Source: JANNWF01 sp052390415
Lineage (GTDB): Bacteria; Pseudomonadota; Gammaproteobacteria; Xanthomonadales; Xanthomonadaceae
Reading direction: 5' to 3'
Assembly (NCBI GenBank): GCA_052390415.1
Contig: JBQTGY010000006.1
Coordinates: 4,254-68,253, forward strand
Length of the DNA stretch: 64,000 nt
A program made the translations under genes and the position numbers. Below, piece by piece: positions 17,875 to 26,426 of this stretch. The notes under the pieces were generated by a model. The model ran no database searches and was not told the origin of the DNA. It was given only the letters and a program-made list of their open reading frames with translations. Positions within the stretch are counted from its first letter, which is position 1. Each line of letters begins with the position of its first letter.

Positions 17875-19602
17875 TCAGCCAGCGTGATCCTCAAACACAG
17901 AGAAGCAACCGCGCCCCGCTTCTTTGGCCACGTAGAGGGCGGTGTCGGCTTGCCTGAGCAGGGCGGCTGCATCGCGCAGGCCGGGTGCGCGAATGGTGAT
18001 GCCGATGCTCGATGAGCGCACGCAACTGCCGGTGGCGAGTTCAAATGGAGTCTGCATCGCGGCAAGAATCTTGCCTGCAATCAAGCCGGCTTCATCGGGT
18101 TCGCCCAAGCTCTCAAGGATCACCACAAATTCGTCGCCAGCGAGGCGGGCGGCCGTGTCACTGCGGCGGATACTGGCAACGATGCGGCGAGCAAATTCAA
18201 TCAGCAGCTGATCACCGGCTTCGTGGCCATGGGTGTCGTTGATCGACTTGAAGTGATCGAGGTCCAGAAACAGCAATGCCATCAAACGACCACTGCGCTC
18301 GGAGCGCTCGATGGCCTGGTCCAGAATCTCGGAGAAGCGACGGCGGTTGGGCAATCCAGTGAGCGGATCGACCATCGCTGCTTCTCGCAGTTCTCGCTCG
18401 ACCACCTTCAAGCGGGTGATGTCGTGGATCAGGCCGTAGATGCCAACCGTCTCACCTTCTTGATTGATGTTCGGCACATACGTGGCGCGGTAGACGCGGC
18501 TCGCCAGCTCAAGGTCGAAGCTGTCGCGTTTGCCGCTGAAGCCAAGCTCAAGGTGCGGCTTGATCAGCGCATAGGTCTCCGCTGAGTAGACATCTTGCAG
18601 ACGCTGGTCGGTGATCTCGGCCAACGGCTTTTGCAGCCATTGTTCATAACGCTTGTTGTTGAAGCGGAACACCTCATCGCGATCGATGTAGGAAATCAGC
18701 GCCGGCACGTTATCGGTGATGAGTCGAAAGCGTTGCTCGCTGGATTTCAACGCCTGCTCGGTTGCGACCAGGGAATCGTTGGCCGCCGCCAGTTCGATCA
18801 CCCGCGCCGACAATTCATCGGTGCGTTGTTGCACACGCGCTTCCAGCTGGTGTTGGTAAGCCGTCAGCTCGGCGGCCTGCGCCGCGTGCTGGCGCAGGTT
18901 GCCCAGCAGCCGCTCGCGCATCAGATTAAGCGCTTCGGCAAGTTGGCCCAACTCGTCCCCGCGAACACGGGAATCACGATCCCGCAGCACCAGCGCCGTG
19001 TTCATGCGGTCTTCGTTGAGACCCCGCGCATAGTCCGACACATCTTCCAGGTGGCGGGTGACCCAGCGCTGGAACAGGTGCTGGATCAACATGGCCATGC
19101 CAAACATGGCTGCCGCGACGGTCAATGCCACCAACAGGGATTGTTCGAACATCCGCCGCAGCAAGTAGGTTTTGTCCAGGCTGAGGCTGAGCGACCCCAG
19201 ACTTACCGGTTCACGATCCTGGAAGACGAGTTCGAACCTGCGTTCCATCCAGGGGTTGGGCGCCGAACCGCCGCGCTGCCAGCGATCACCCTCATGGGTT
19301 TCAAGGATCACCCGAGCGACGCCGGTGCGATTCGAAATGCCATCCAGCACGGCTTCGATGCGTGGTTCGTCCACTGCCCACAAACCAGCAACCAGCAGCG
19401 GCACCATGGTGCGTTCGATGTCGGCGATACGCTCCAGCGCCGCGGCGCGCTCGTCGTGATAAATCTTGCCGATCAGCAGTAAGGTCGTGGCAAGGGTTGC
19501 AAGCAGCCCAAGTCGCAAGACGCTGGTCGACAAGCGCGCACGCACGGATTGCCTGGCTTGCGAGCCTGTCGGCGAGCGTGCCAGCTGCAGGACTGAATTC
19601 AA
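17875..19602 (-). CDS. membrane diguanylate cyclase (HAMP-PAS-GGDEF)
   Basis: The 575-aa protein has two membrane segments (about 28-47 and 155-178) bracketing a periplasmic sensor, a HAMP linker with following coiled coil (about 180-290), a PAS domain (about 295-405) and a GGDEF domain (about 410-570). The active site reads AGDEF, an accepted active variant, and the inhibitory I-site RRSD lies five residues upstream, so product inhibition is likely. Its ATG overlaps the stop of the periplasmic binding-protein gene (ATGA), so the binding protein probably feeds a signal to its periplasmic part. Confidence 0.92.
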   Translation of the reverse strand: MNSVLQLARSPTGSQARQSVRARLSTSVLRLGLLATLATTLLLIGKIYHDERAAALERIADIERTMVPLLVAGLWAVDEPRIEAVLDGISNRTGVARVILETHEGDRWQRGGSAPNPWMERRFELVFQDREPVSLGSLSLSLDKTYLLRRMFEQSLLVALTVAAAMFGMAMLIQHLFQRWVTRHLEDVSDYARGLNEDRMNTALVLRDRDSRVRGDELGQLAEALNLMRERLLGNLRQHAAQAAELTAYQHQLEARVQQRTDELSARVIELAAANDSLVATEQALKSSEQRFRLITDNVPALISYIDRDEVFRFNNKRYEQWLQKPLAEITDQRLQDVYSAETYALIKPHLELGFSGKRDSFDLELASRVYRATYVPNINQEGETVGIYGLIHDITRLKVVERELREAAMVDPLTGLPNRRRFSEILDQAIERSERSGRLMALLFLDLDHFKSINDTHGHEAGDQLLIEFARRIVASIRRSDTAARLAGDEFVVILESLGEPDEAGLIAGKILAAMQTPFELATGSCVRSSSIGITIRAPGLRDAAALLRQADTALYVAKEAGRGCFSVFEDHAG

Positions 19603-20498
19603 GGCGATGACTCCGCCTCGAACCAGAGCCCAGACTGGCCGGCGGCCGCGGCTTCCGGAGGCCAGCCGGGGTTGAGATCGATAGCCCGCCGCTCGCCCAA
19701 AGTGGCACGGGTGATGAGTTCGCCGAACTCGGCCTCAAACAGCGCATCGAAGCTGCCGTCGGTCATGCTCGCCCGCAGTCCGCGCTCGATCAACTGGGCC
19801 AACTCACGTCGCTCGCGACAAACGAAAAAGTACAGCCCGGCGCGATAACGCAACAACAGTGCCGGCTCGATTTCCAGTCCCATCGTTTGACGCTGTTCCA
19901 GTTCGGCAAAAATCTCCACCAATGATCTGGGAAAATAATCAAAGCGGTCGCGGGCCAGCATCTCAAACAGGCCCTCGTAATTGGGGCTGTCGACTACGGG
20001 CAGGCCGCGATCACGGAACACGTCCACATCTGGCCAATCATGGCCCAAGCCGGCACGCAAGCGGCGCAGATCGTTGAGGTCATGCACCGCGCCAAAACGT
20101 GCCGCGTCGCCGCGCCGAATCAGCAACAGGCGCCAACCAAGCAAGCCGCGGTCGATCGGAATGGGGATGGTCAGCAGACGCTCTGCGCGCTTTTCCGTGC
20201 CCATTGACCAAGCGACGTCGAGACCACCGTGCTCCAGCATGCGCAGGCTGCGTGATTGTTGGGTGCTGGTGGTATTGGGATGCAGCACATACGCTGAGCC
20301 ACTGCGTTGCAGGGCCAGGCGCAATACGGCGAGCGGGTAGTGCACGCGGTCATCGATGCTCGACTCTCCGCGCGGATGCACGATGCGTAGTGGTTCTTCC
20401 GCGCGTGCGCCACCGAGCAGCAGCAGCAGGGTGAACACTGGGCCGCACTGGCGCGCGAACGCAATCAGGCTGTCACCAAGTCGAGGAAGTTTTCCCAT
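19599..20498 (-). CDS. periplasmic solute-binding-like protein coupled to the cyclase
   Basis: The ATG at 20498, with GAGGA upstream, gives 299 aa beginning with a signal peptide (MGKLPRLGDS to about residue 35). The frame is open up to 20780, but that part lacks a signal and lies in the divergent promoter region. The mature protein has the SBP-type-3/PhnD-like feel: RIVHPRGESSIDDRVHYPLAVL, then GLDVAWSMGTEKRAERLLTIPIP. No transport genes are nearby; instead the stop overlaps the start of the diguanylate cyclase, implying a ligand sensor. The ligand is unknown. Confidence 0.8.
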   Translation of the reverse strand: MGKLPRLGDSLIAFARQCGPVFTLLLLLGGARAEEPLRIVHPRGESSIDDRVHYPLAVLRLALQRSGSAYVLHPNTTSTQQSRSLRMLEHGGLDVAWSMGTEKRAERLLTIPIPIDRGLLGWRLLLIRRGDAARFGAVHDLNDLRRLRAGLGHDWPDVDVFRDRGLPVVDSPNYEGLFEMLARDRFDYFPRSLVEIFAELEQRQTMGLEIEPALLLRYRAGLYFFVCRERRELAQLIERGLRASMTDGSFDALFEAEFGELITRATLGERRAIDLNPGWPPEAAAAGQSGLWFEAESSP

Positions 20499-20737
20499 CG
20501 CATGTCCTCGCGCGCACCGATTTCGCGCTCGCCGGGGTTGACCCCTGTGACCGGCGAACCGTCCCGTGAAGACGCTAACAGCGGCGGCGAGTGCCATTTG
20601 TGAAGGCGATGTCATGGATTGTTTCGGTGGGTGAACTTCGCTTCGACTCGACGGCGGCGTTAAACGGGTGGTTACCATGCGTGCACGCGGCGAATCCGAA
20701 GCGCGTGACGCATGGATGATCGAACGGGAGCTTTTGC

Positions 20738-21895
20738 ATGCTGCATTCACCGCTGCCAACAGCCGCCGATCTGCGGCCATGCCGCTGCGCGGGTTGGCTG
20801 ATGCTGGTCAGCGTGATGACGCTGGCGGGCTGCGCCTCGCCGCCGCGGACTGCTTCGCCAGGGCGGACACCCGCCGAGGTGCGCGAGCAACTGTCCGAGG
20901 TGTTGTTGCCTCGCACCCTGCACGACCGGGCGGACTGGGCAGCCGATATCCAGACCGCCTTTCAGCTGCTGAAGATTCCGCCCAGCACCGAAAACCTGTG
21001 CGCGGCGCTGGCAGTCACCGAGCAGGAATCTGGTTACGTCGCCGACCCGCCGGTAGCGAATCTGGCGAAGATCGCGCGTGGCGAAATCGAGCGGCGTGCG
21101 GCGACCATCGGCATTCCCAACGTGATTGTCGCCGCGGCCTTGAAGGTGTCATCCACCGATGGTCGAAGTTATGCCACGCGGCTGGCCGCCGTGCGCACCG
21201 AGCGCCACATGAGCGAGTTGTTTGAGGAGTTCATCGGCCGCGTGCCGCTGGGCAAGAAGCTGTTTGCGGATGCCAACCCGGTGCATACCGGTGGGCCGAT
21301 GCAGGTCAGCATTCATTTCGCCCAACGTCACGCCGCCGAGCGTGGCTATCCGTATGGAAATGAGCTGTCGATACGGCATGAGGTATTTACCCGCCGCGGC
21401 GGCATGTACTTCGGCATTGCCCATTTGCTGGGTTATCCGAACGCCTATACGCGCCACATCTTTCGTTATGCTGACTTCAATGCCGGCTGGTATGCCAGCC
21501 GCAACGCGGCATTTCAGGCGGCGGTGACGGTGGCCAGTGGTGTGCCGCTGGCGCTGGATGGCGACTTGATCTTGCCTTCGCCACGCTTGGGTACCGCCGC
21601 CATCGGCCGCACCGAAGCCGCAGTTCGTTCCCTCAGTGGCGAGCTTGCGATGAGCGAATCGGCGATTCGACGCGCCTTGGAAAGAAGCGATCAATTCGAC
21701 TTCGAAGAGACGGATTTGTACGCCCGATTGTTCGCGTTGGCGGAGTCACGCGCCGGCAAACCACTACCCCGCGCGCTGCTGCCGAAGATCCAGTTGGTCA
21801 GCCCCAAGATCACCCGCAAGCTGACCACCGAATGGTTCGCGACGCGCGTGCAGGAGCGGTACCAGCGTTGTGTGAATCGGGCGTTTGGTCGCTGA
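20738..21895 (+). CDS. DUF1615 lipoprotein
   Basis: The 385-aa protein starts at 20738 after a GGGAG site and carries a lipoprotein signal ending in LAGC. The rest matches the DUF1615 family in length and in motifs such as LAVTEQESGY, NPVHTGGPMQVS and FRYADFNAGWYASRNAAFQ. The Glu in TEQESG sits where lysozyme-like transglycosylases carry their catalytic acid, so a cell-wall role is conceivable, but the family is uncharacterised. Confidence 0.85.
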   Translation: MLHSPLPTAADLRPCRCAGWLMLVSVMTLAGCASPPRTASPGRTPAEVREQLSEVLLPRTLHDRADWAADIQTAFQLLKIPPSTENLCAALAVTEQESGYVADPPVANLAKIARGEIERRAATIGIPNVIVAAALKVSSTDGRSYATRLAAVRTERHMSELFEEFIGRVPLGKKLFADANPVHTGGPMQVSIHFAQRHAAERGYPYGNELSIRHEVFTRRGGMYFGIAHLLGYPNAYTRHIFRYADFNAGWYASRNAAFQAAVTVASGVPLALDGDLILPSPRLGTAAIGRTEAAVRSLSGELAMSESAIRRALERSDQFDFEETDLYARLFALAESRAGKPLPRALLPKIQLVSPKITRKLTTEWFATRVQERYQRCVNRAFGR

Positions 21896-21975
21896 AGCGT
21901 TTGCGGAGTGGGGTTGGTGACGTGGGATGGTGACTTGGCCTAGGGTCATCGACTTCCGCTCCCACAAACATGCCA

Positions 21976-22039
21976 TAGGGTGCGTCTTGACGCACCCACT
22001 TGGCTTGAACCGACGCCGGTGCGTCAAGACGCACCCTAC
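21976..22039. repeat. palindromic intergenic repeat, family B (TAGGGTGCGTC)
   Basis: TAGGGTGCGTCTTGACGCAC on the left and GTGCGTCAAGACGCACCCTA on the right are perfect reverse complements, and each half also folds on itself. It lies between two convergent genes, where it could stop transcription from both sides. A diverged relative is at 46171-46260. Confidence 0.75.
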
Positions 22040-22045
22040 CTCGCT

Positions 22046-24850
22046 TCATTCACCTGCCGCCACATGCGCCGCCATGATGCGTGCTTGCAGGGCATTGCGC
22101 TGCCCTGCAGATACGCCTGGCATGCACTGCAGTTCGATGAGCAAGGAGCGAATCAAGGCCTGCGGATTGCTGGATTGATTGCCGGTAAGTTTGGCCGCCA
22201 AGCGGCGCATCTGTTCTTGTCGGCGCAGGGCCAAAGCCTCGCTCGGTGATTCGATGCCGGCACTAAGTTCGGCACGCACCGCCAACAGGGCAGCCGCGTC
22301 GGCATCGCCATTGCTCGCCCCTGCACGTGCTTCGTCGCCTGCAAGCAAAGCCTGATAGCGCTTGCTCAACGGCTCACGCGCGTCGTTGGGTAACTCGATC
22401 GCCAGGAACTGCTGGCCGAGTGCTTCACGTTGCTCGACGCCGAGAACAGCCATCTGATCAAGCAGAGCGCCCGCCGCGCAGATGTTGGCCAGATGCTGAG
22501 CCTCGCGCAGCCGCAGCGCTTGCTGCTGGGCCGTCTGCACGCGGGCAGCAGCGGCCTCGAAACGCGATTCCAGCGGATGCGCGGCACGCGGGTTGCGCGT
22601 GTGGCCATCCTTTCGCCCATCGCGTGCACCACCGTCGCGCTGACCGCCGCCATCGCGGCGAGCTCCTTTGTCACGCACATTGCCACTGTCGCGCGGGCTG
22701 CCACCGTCACGCGCTGGTCGTGCGCCACGTTCATGGCTGGCCGCGCTCGGCTCATCGTTGACCGCCAGCGCCCGCCACCGCGCTTGCAACGTCTCCAGAT
22801 GCGCGCTCGCGTGCAGCAAACGATCCTGCTCGGACGTCGCCAAGGCATCGAGTTCGGCGAGGATGGCTTGCGCGGCGCTGTCGGCTTCGGCACTGCGCGT
22901 GCGTTGCGCCGTTTCCTGCTCGCGTGCGCGCTCGAACAACGGGTCGATCAGGGCGCGAAACTCGGTCCACAGCGTGTCTTCGAGCGTGCGCTCACTGCGT
23001 GGCAGTGCCTTCCATTCGACTTGCGCGCGCTTGGCCATGTCGACGGCGCTCGCCGCATCGGCGGTGCCGAGGTCGCGGCGCAGTTTTGCGAGCAACCGTC
23101 GCTTGCCGAGCGCCGCCTGTTCTCGCACTTCTTGCAGGGCGACATCGATGGCGGCGAGACGTTCGCGCAATTGGCGGCCTTGTTCGCCGCGCTTTTCGGG
23201 TGCGGCATCATCCAGGGCCGGCAGGGCATCGCGGACGCGCTTGCGCAAAGCCTGCAAGCCATCGCCGGTAGATGGCAGGGTGGTGGCCTCTGCAATCAGG
23301 CTGGCAATCTGCTCGGAACGTTCGCCGCGCAGCTCGCGACGCTTCTCGAAGTAAGGGCGTGCCGGTGCCAGCGCACGTGCGCAGAGGCCATTGAAACGCC
23401 GGGTCAAACCGTGTTCGGGACCGGGTGCGGCGGCGCCGTCGAGGCCGTCCAGTCGCGTCCATTCCGCCTTCAGCTCCTTGACCTTGTTGGCCAACGCGTC
23501 GGGATGCACCCCACTGCTGCGCAAGGCCTCCGCCTCATCGCACAGGCGCGTGCGTACCTTGTTGGTCGACCAGTGCGCCCAGCGCTCCAGCTTGGCCAAA
23601 CCTTCATCCGCATCCACCAGACGACGCTGCAACTCGCGAGGAACATTGCGGCCGAGTGCTTCGCGCGCGGTGCGTGCCAGGCTGAGGCTGCCATCACTGA
23701 TGGCCTGTTCGAGGAACTGCAATTGCTGCGCAGCGCGTTCACTGAGCGCGCTGGCAAGCAACAGGCGGCGCTGTCCGACCAAGGCGTCGAGCTGCGCCCG
23801 CAGCGCACTCAATTGCCCCAGTACGGTGGTGTTGTCGACGGCAGAATATTGGCGTGCTTCGGCACGAATCGCAGCAATCTGCGCGTCGAAATCCTCCGCA
23901 TCGATCGCGGGGAACTGCGACCACAAGGCATCGATGGCAGGCTCCGGCAGCGCCGGTGTCTCGATCACTGGCGCTTCGACTGCAACCTCGGCGACCGTCG
24001 TCGCGGCGATGACTTCCACTGCCGTGCCGACGCCGTCAGGCAACTGACCGGCGCGGGTTGGAATGGGCTCGCCGCGAGCGGCGCTGAGTGCCGCCTCCGC
24101 CATCGCCAACGCGCCGTCTGCGCGACGCGCAAGGTCACCGTCGGCGCGCTCGCGCAACTGTTGCCACTGTGCGCCGAGGTCAAGAAGGATCTGTTCGCGA
24201 TCAGCGGGCAGCTCGCGACTCAATCGCGCCAGTTGCTCGCAGAGCGCCAACACGCGCCGTTGCAGTGCCAGGCCATCACCCGCCGCCAGCTGCTGCGCTT
24301 CGAATTTCTCTCGCGCAGCCTTGGTCAGGCGCTTGTCGGACTTGCGCGCGGCGAGGGCAATCTTGTGCAGCGCTTCCGGCGAGTCGATGCGATCCAGCAA
24401 CCACATCCGCAATGCCGGATCGGGATCCTGTACACAACGCGACACCAGCAAGGCCGGGCGCTCGCAGCGCTCCAGTGCCAGCTTGCGCAGCGCACCATGC
24501 GGACTGTCGGTGGCCACGCGCGCCAGCAACTCGGCGTCATGCGAAAGCAACAAGACCGCGGTCCCGGCTTCCACCGTCATGCCGGGACTGCACAAGCGCT
24601 CGAGCAAGCGTTTGCGCGCGGCGGCCGCCACACTCGGTTCGTTTTCGCCACGCAGACGTCGCTCAAGCAATACCGGATCGTCAATCCGCTGCAACGCCGC
24701 CGCCCGCACCGAAGGATCAGGATCGGTCTGCACCATCTCCGTCAACTTGCCGAGCAGGATCGGATCCTGACTCGACTGCACCGCACGCAGGCGGATCGCC
24801 GGGTCTTTGTGATCCCAGTCGGGTTTGCGCAACAGGCCGAACAACTTCAT
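22046..24850 (-). CDS. DUF349 repeat protein with N-terminal HEAT-like repeats
   Basis: The ATG at 24850 gives 934 aa. Residues about 10-190 are short helical HEAT-like repeats (DPAIRLRAVQS, DPDPSVRAAALQRI, DPDPALRMWLLDRI). The remainder is several DUF349 helical repeats (for example AEWTRLDGLDG and QVEWKALPRSERTLEDTLW). A charged, Gly/Arg-rich linker (about 720-770) contains DGGSPRDSGNVRDKG. DUF349 proteins are uncharacterised; the E. coli member is YccJ-unrelated and of unknown role. No enzyme motif is visible. The linker is biased in composition compared with its flanks and may be disordered or bind nucleic acid. Confidence 0.85.
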   Translation of the reverse strand: MKLFGLLRKPDWDHKDPAIRLRAVQSSQDPILLGKLTEMVQTDPDPSVRAAALQRIDDPVLLERRLRGENEPSVAAAARKRLLERLCSPGMTVEAGTAVLLLSHDAELLARVATDSPHGALRKLALERCERPALLVSRCVQDPDPALRMWLLDRIDSPEALHKIALAARKSDKRLTKAAREKFEAQQLAAGDGLALQRRVLALCEQLARLSRELPADREQILLDLGAQWQQLRERADGDLARRADGALAMAEAALSAARGEPIPTRAGQLPDGVGTAVEVIAATTVAEVAVEAPVIETPALPEPAIDALWSQFPAIDAEDFDAQIAAIRAEARQYSAVDNTTVLGQLSALRAQLDALVGQRRLLLASALSERAAQQLQFLEQAISDGSLSLARTAREALGRNVPRELQRRLVDADEGLAKLERWAHWSTNKVRTRLCDEAEALRSSGVHPDALANKVKELKAEWTRLDGLDGAAAPGPEHGLTRRFNGLCARALAPARPYFEKRRELRGERSEQIASLIAEATTLPSTGDGLQALRKRVRDALPALDDAAPEKRGEQGRQLRERLAAIDVALQEVREQAALGKRRLLAKLRRDLGTADAASAVDMAKRAQVEWKALPRSERTLEDTLWTEFRALIDPLFERAREQETAQRTRSAEADSAAQAILAELDALATSEQDRLLHASAHLETLQARWRALAVNDEPSAASHERGARPARDGGSPRDSGNVRDKGARRDGGGQRDGGARDGRKDGHTRNPRAAHPLESRFEAAAARVQTAQQQALRLREAQHLANICAAGALLDQMAVLGVEQREALGQQFLAIELPNDAREPLSKRYQALLAGDEARAGASNGDADAAALLAVRAELSAGIESPSEALALRRQEQMRRLAAKLTGNQSSNPQALIRSLLIELQCMPGVSAGQRNALQARIMAAHVAAGE

Positions 24851-25156
24851 CAGGCAGCACCGGTGAACGCGAAGCCGCACAGCCTGCGGGAATCTGGGGC
24901 GGTGTCAATAAGGGGGGCTTTTTCGTTCCGGCGAATGCCGGGATTGGCTTGGCTCGTCGTGCTGGCGACGGCCGTCTTTTTGCTCTCGCTTCTCTCGCTT
25001 GTTGCTGGCTTGCCGCAGGGTTTCGTCCGCCGCCGTAGGCGGACGAAACCGTGCGACAAGCCATAAACAGGCGAGAGAAGCAAAGACAATTCCCGGCCTA
25101 CGCCGGAACAACGATAACTACCCAACCCCCGGCCGCCGCCGGAAAAATCCGACCCC
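24851..25156. other. 306-bp intergenic region filled by a large palindrome
   Basis: The space between the DUF349 start (24850) and the DUF1456 stop (25157) holds the palindrome at 24921-25114 and about 40-70 bp of flank. I see no small gene or clear promoter outside the palindrome. Confidence 0.6.
24921..25114. repeat. giant imperfect palindrome, about 194 bp
   Basis: The centre is a perfect 13-bp stem, GGTTTCGTCCGCC (25019-25031) and its complement (25038-25050), around a 6-bp loop. Pairing continues outward with small mismatches: CGCTTCTCTCGC pairs with GCGAGAGAAGC, and TTCGTTCCGGCG pairs with CGCCGGAACAACG. Most of the gap between the DUF349 and DUF1456 genes is this element. It fits a non-autonomous inverted-repeat element or an RNA hairpin; no transposase or target duplication is evident. 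Confidence 0.8.
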
Positions 25157-25627
25157 TCACCCCCCGCGCACCCTCATCGTCAACCCCTTCAAAAAGTTGC
25201 GCAACATCTGATCCCCGCACGCACGATAGTTCTTGTGCTCAGGTTGTCGGAACAGCGCCGAGAGTTCCGGTTTGGAGACCGGCAGGCCGGCGTCGATGAA
25301 GGCTTGGTGCATGTCGACATCCTTCAACTCAAATGCCACGCGCAGTTTCTTGAGTACCAGATTGTTGGTGACCCGTTTGGCCAGCGGTCGCACCGGTGCG
25401 GATTCGTCCTGGCCCCGGTAGTGCAGCACCAGGCCATCGAGAAAACGCACCAACATGCGGTCGTTGCATTCCCGGTAGCCGGGTTCCTCGTCCTTCTTCA
25501 GGAAAGCCAGAACATCGTCCTTGCTCAGCGCAAAACTCGGGTCCGCCAGCTGGGTGATCTCGACCACTTTGATGTCACTCAGGTCGAGCATGTAGCGAAT
25601 GCTGCGCAGTACATCGTTGTTGATCAT
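25157..25627 (-). CDS. yehS: DUF1456 protein, YehS homologue
   Basis: The ATG at 25627 gives 156 aa with two similar DUF1456 halves (MINNDVLRSIRYMLDLSD and NLVLKKLRVAFELKDVDMHQ), each ending in a motif such as YRECNDRMLVRFLDGL or YRACGDQMLRNFLKGL. This is the typical YehS length and duplicated layout. The function of the family is unknown. The frame is open to 25684, but the conserved protein starts at MINND. Confidence 0.88.
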   Translation of the reverse strand: MINNDVLRSIRYMLDLSDIKVVEITQLADPSFALSKDDVLAFLKKDEEPGYRECNDRMLVRFLDGLVLHYRGQDESAPVRPLAKRVTNNLVLKKLRVAFELKDVDMHQAFIDAGLPVSKPELSALFRQPEHKNYRACGDQMLRNFLKGLTMRVRGG

Positions 25628-25890
25628 GGCGGCTCGTGGGGTCGGAGTGGGTGGCAGTGGACGGCATGATTGCAGCATGTGCAAGTCGCTGCGTGTCGCT
25701 CTGGGCGGTTGTATCCGGGACCAATGCCATCGGCAAAGGGGGGCGCCAGCGTACGTGCTCCCCCAACAGCTGGGCGAGCCGATTGCGCTGCGGTAAGGTG
25801 CCGACTTGCCGAAGTCCGCTGACCTGCACAGGGCATGCGACCCACTTCGCGTCTTTCTACAGTCCTGAACCGCAATGACGGAGTCGATGC

Positions 25891-26322
25891 ATGCCTACCC
25901 AACCATCATCAGAAGTGACCCAGTTCGCCACCGCGACGCGTAGCCGAGCAGCGTGGCTGGTGCTGCGTTGTGTGCTTGCCGGGCTGATCGCCGCGCACGG
26001 CTGGGCGCGATGGTTGGGTGGCGGTGTGCAGCCCTTCGGTGATTGGCTGGATAGCCAAGGGCTGCCGTTCGGATTTGCCATTGCGGCTTCGATCACGGCG
26101 ATCGAAATCGTGGGTACCCTGGCATTTGCGGCCGGGCGGCTGGTGGCGCCATTGGCACTGATGTATTCCGCGATCTACGCGGTGGGTATCGCCATGGTGC
26201 ACGCGCCGGCCGGCTGGTTCGTGGTTGGCGCAGGCCGCAACGGGGCCGAATACAGCGTGCTGTTGATCGTATGCCTGCTCTGCGTCGGGGCGCAGCATTG
26301 GCCGCCGCGACTTTCCAAGTGA
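25891..26322 (+). CDS. DoxX-family membrane protein
   Basis: The 143-aa protein has four hydrophobic segments and the DoxX-type pattern RCVLAGLIAAHGWAR ... ITAIEIVGTLAFAAGR ... YSAIYAVGIAMVHAPAGWF. DoxX proteins are small quinone-associated or redox membrane proteins; the specific role is unknown. It is divergent from yehS with a 263-bp spacer that holds no visible gene. Confidence 0.78.
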   Translation: MPTQPSSEVTQFATATRSRAAWLVLRCVLAGLIAAHGWARWLGGGVQPFGDWLDSQGLPFGFAIAASITAIEIVGTLAFAAGRLVAPLALMYSAIYAVGIAMVHAPAGWFVVGAGRNGAEYSVLLIVCLLCVGAQHWPPRLSK

Positions 26323-26426
26323 GATCGCGCAAATCTCACTGCGAGCGAGCGTCAACCTGCAGTGGGAATGCGCCACCGTTGCATGATCGTTGACCGCTCG
26401 TAAGCACGCGTCCGCTGCGGTCGCGA

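Noticed and set aside
22430..25066. 878-aa open frame on the plus strand
   Set aside because: It mirrors the DUF349 gene in the opposite strand, starts and ends without signals, and has a shadow-type composition (many Arg, Gln, Leu).
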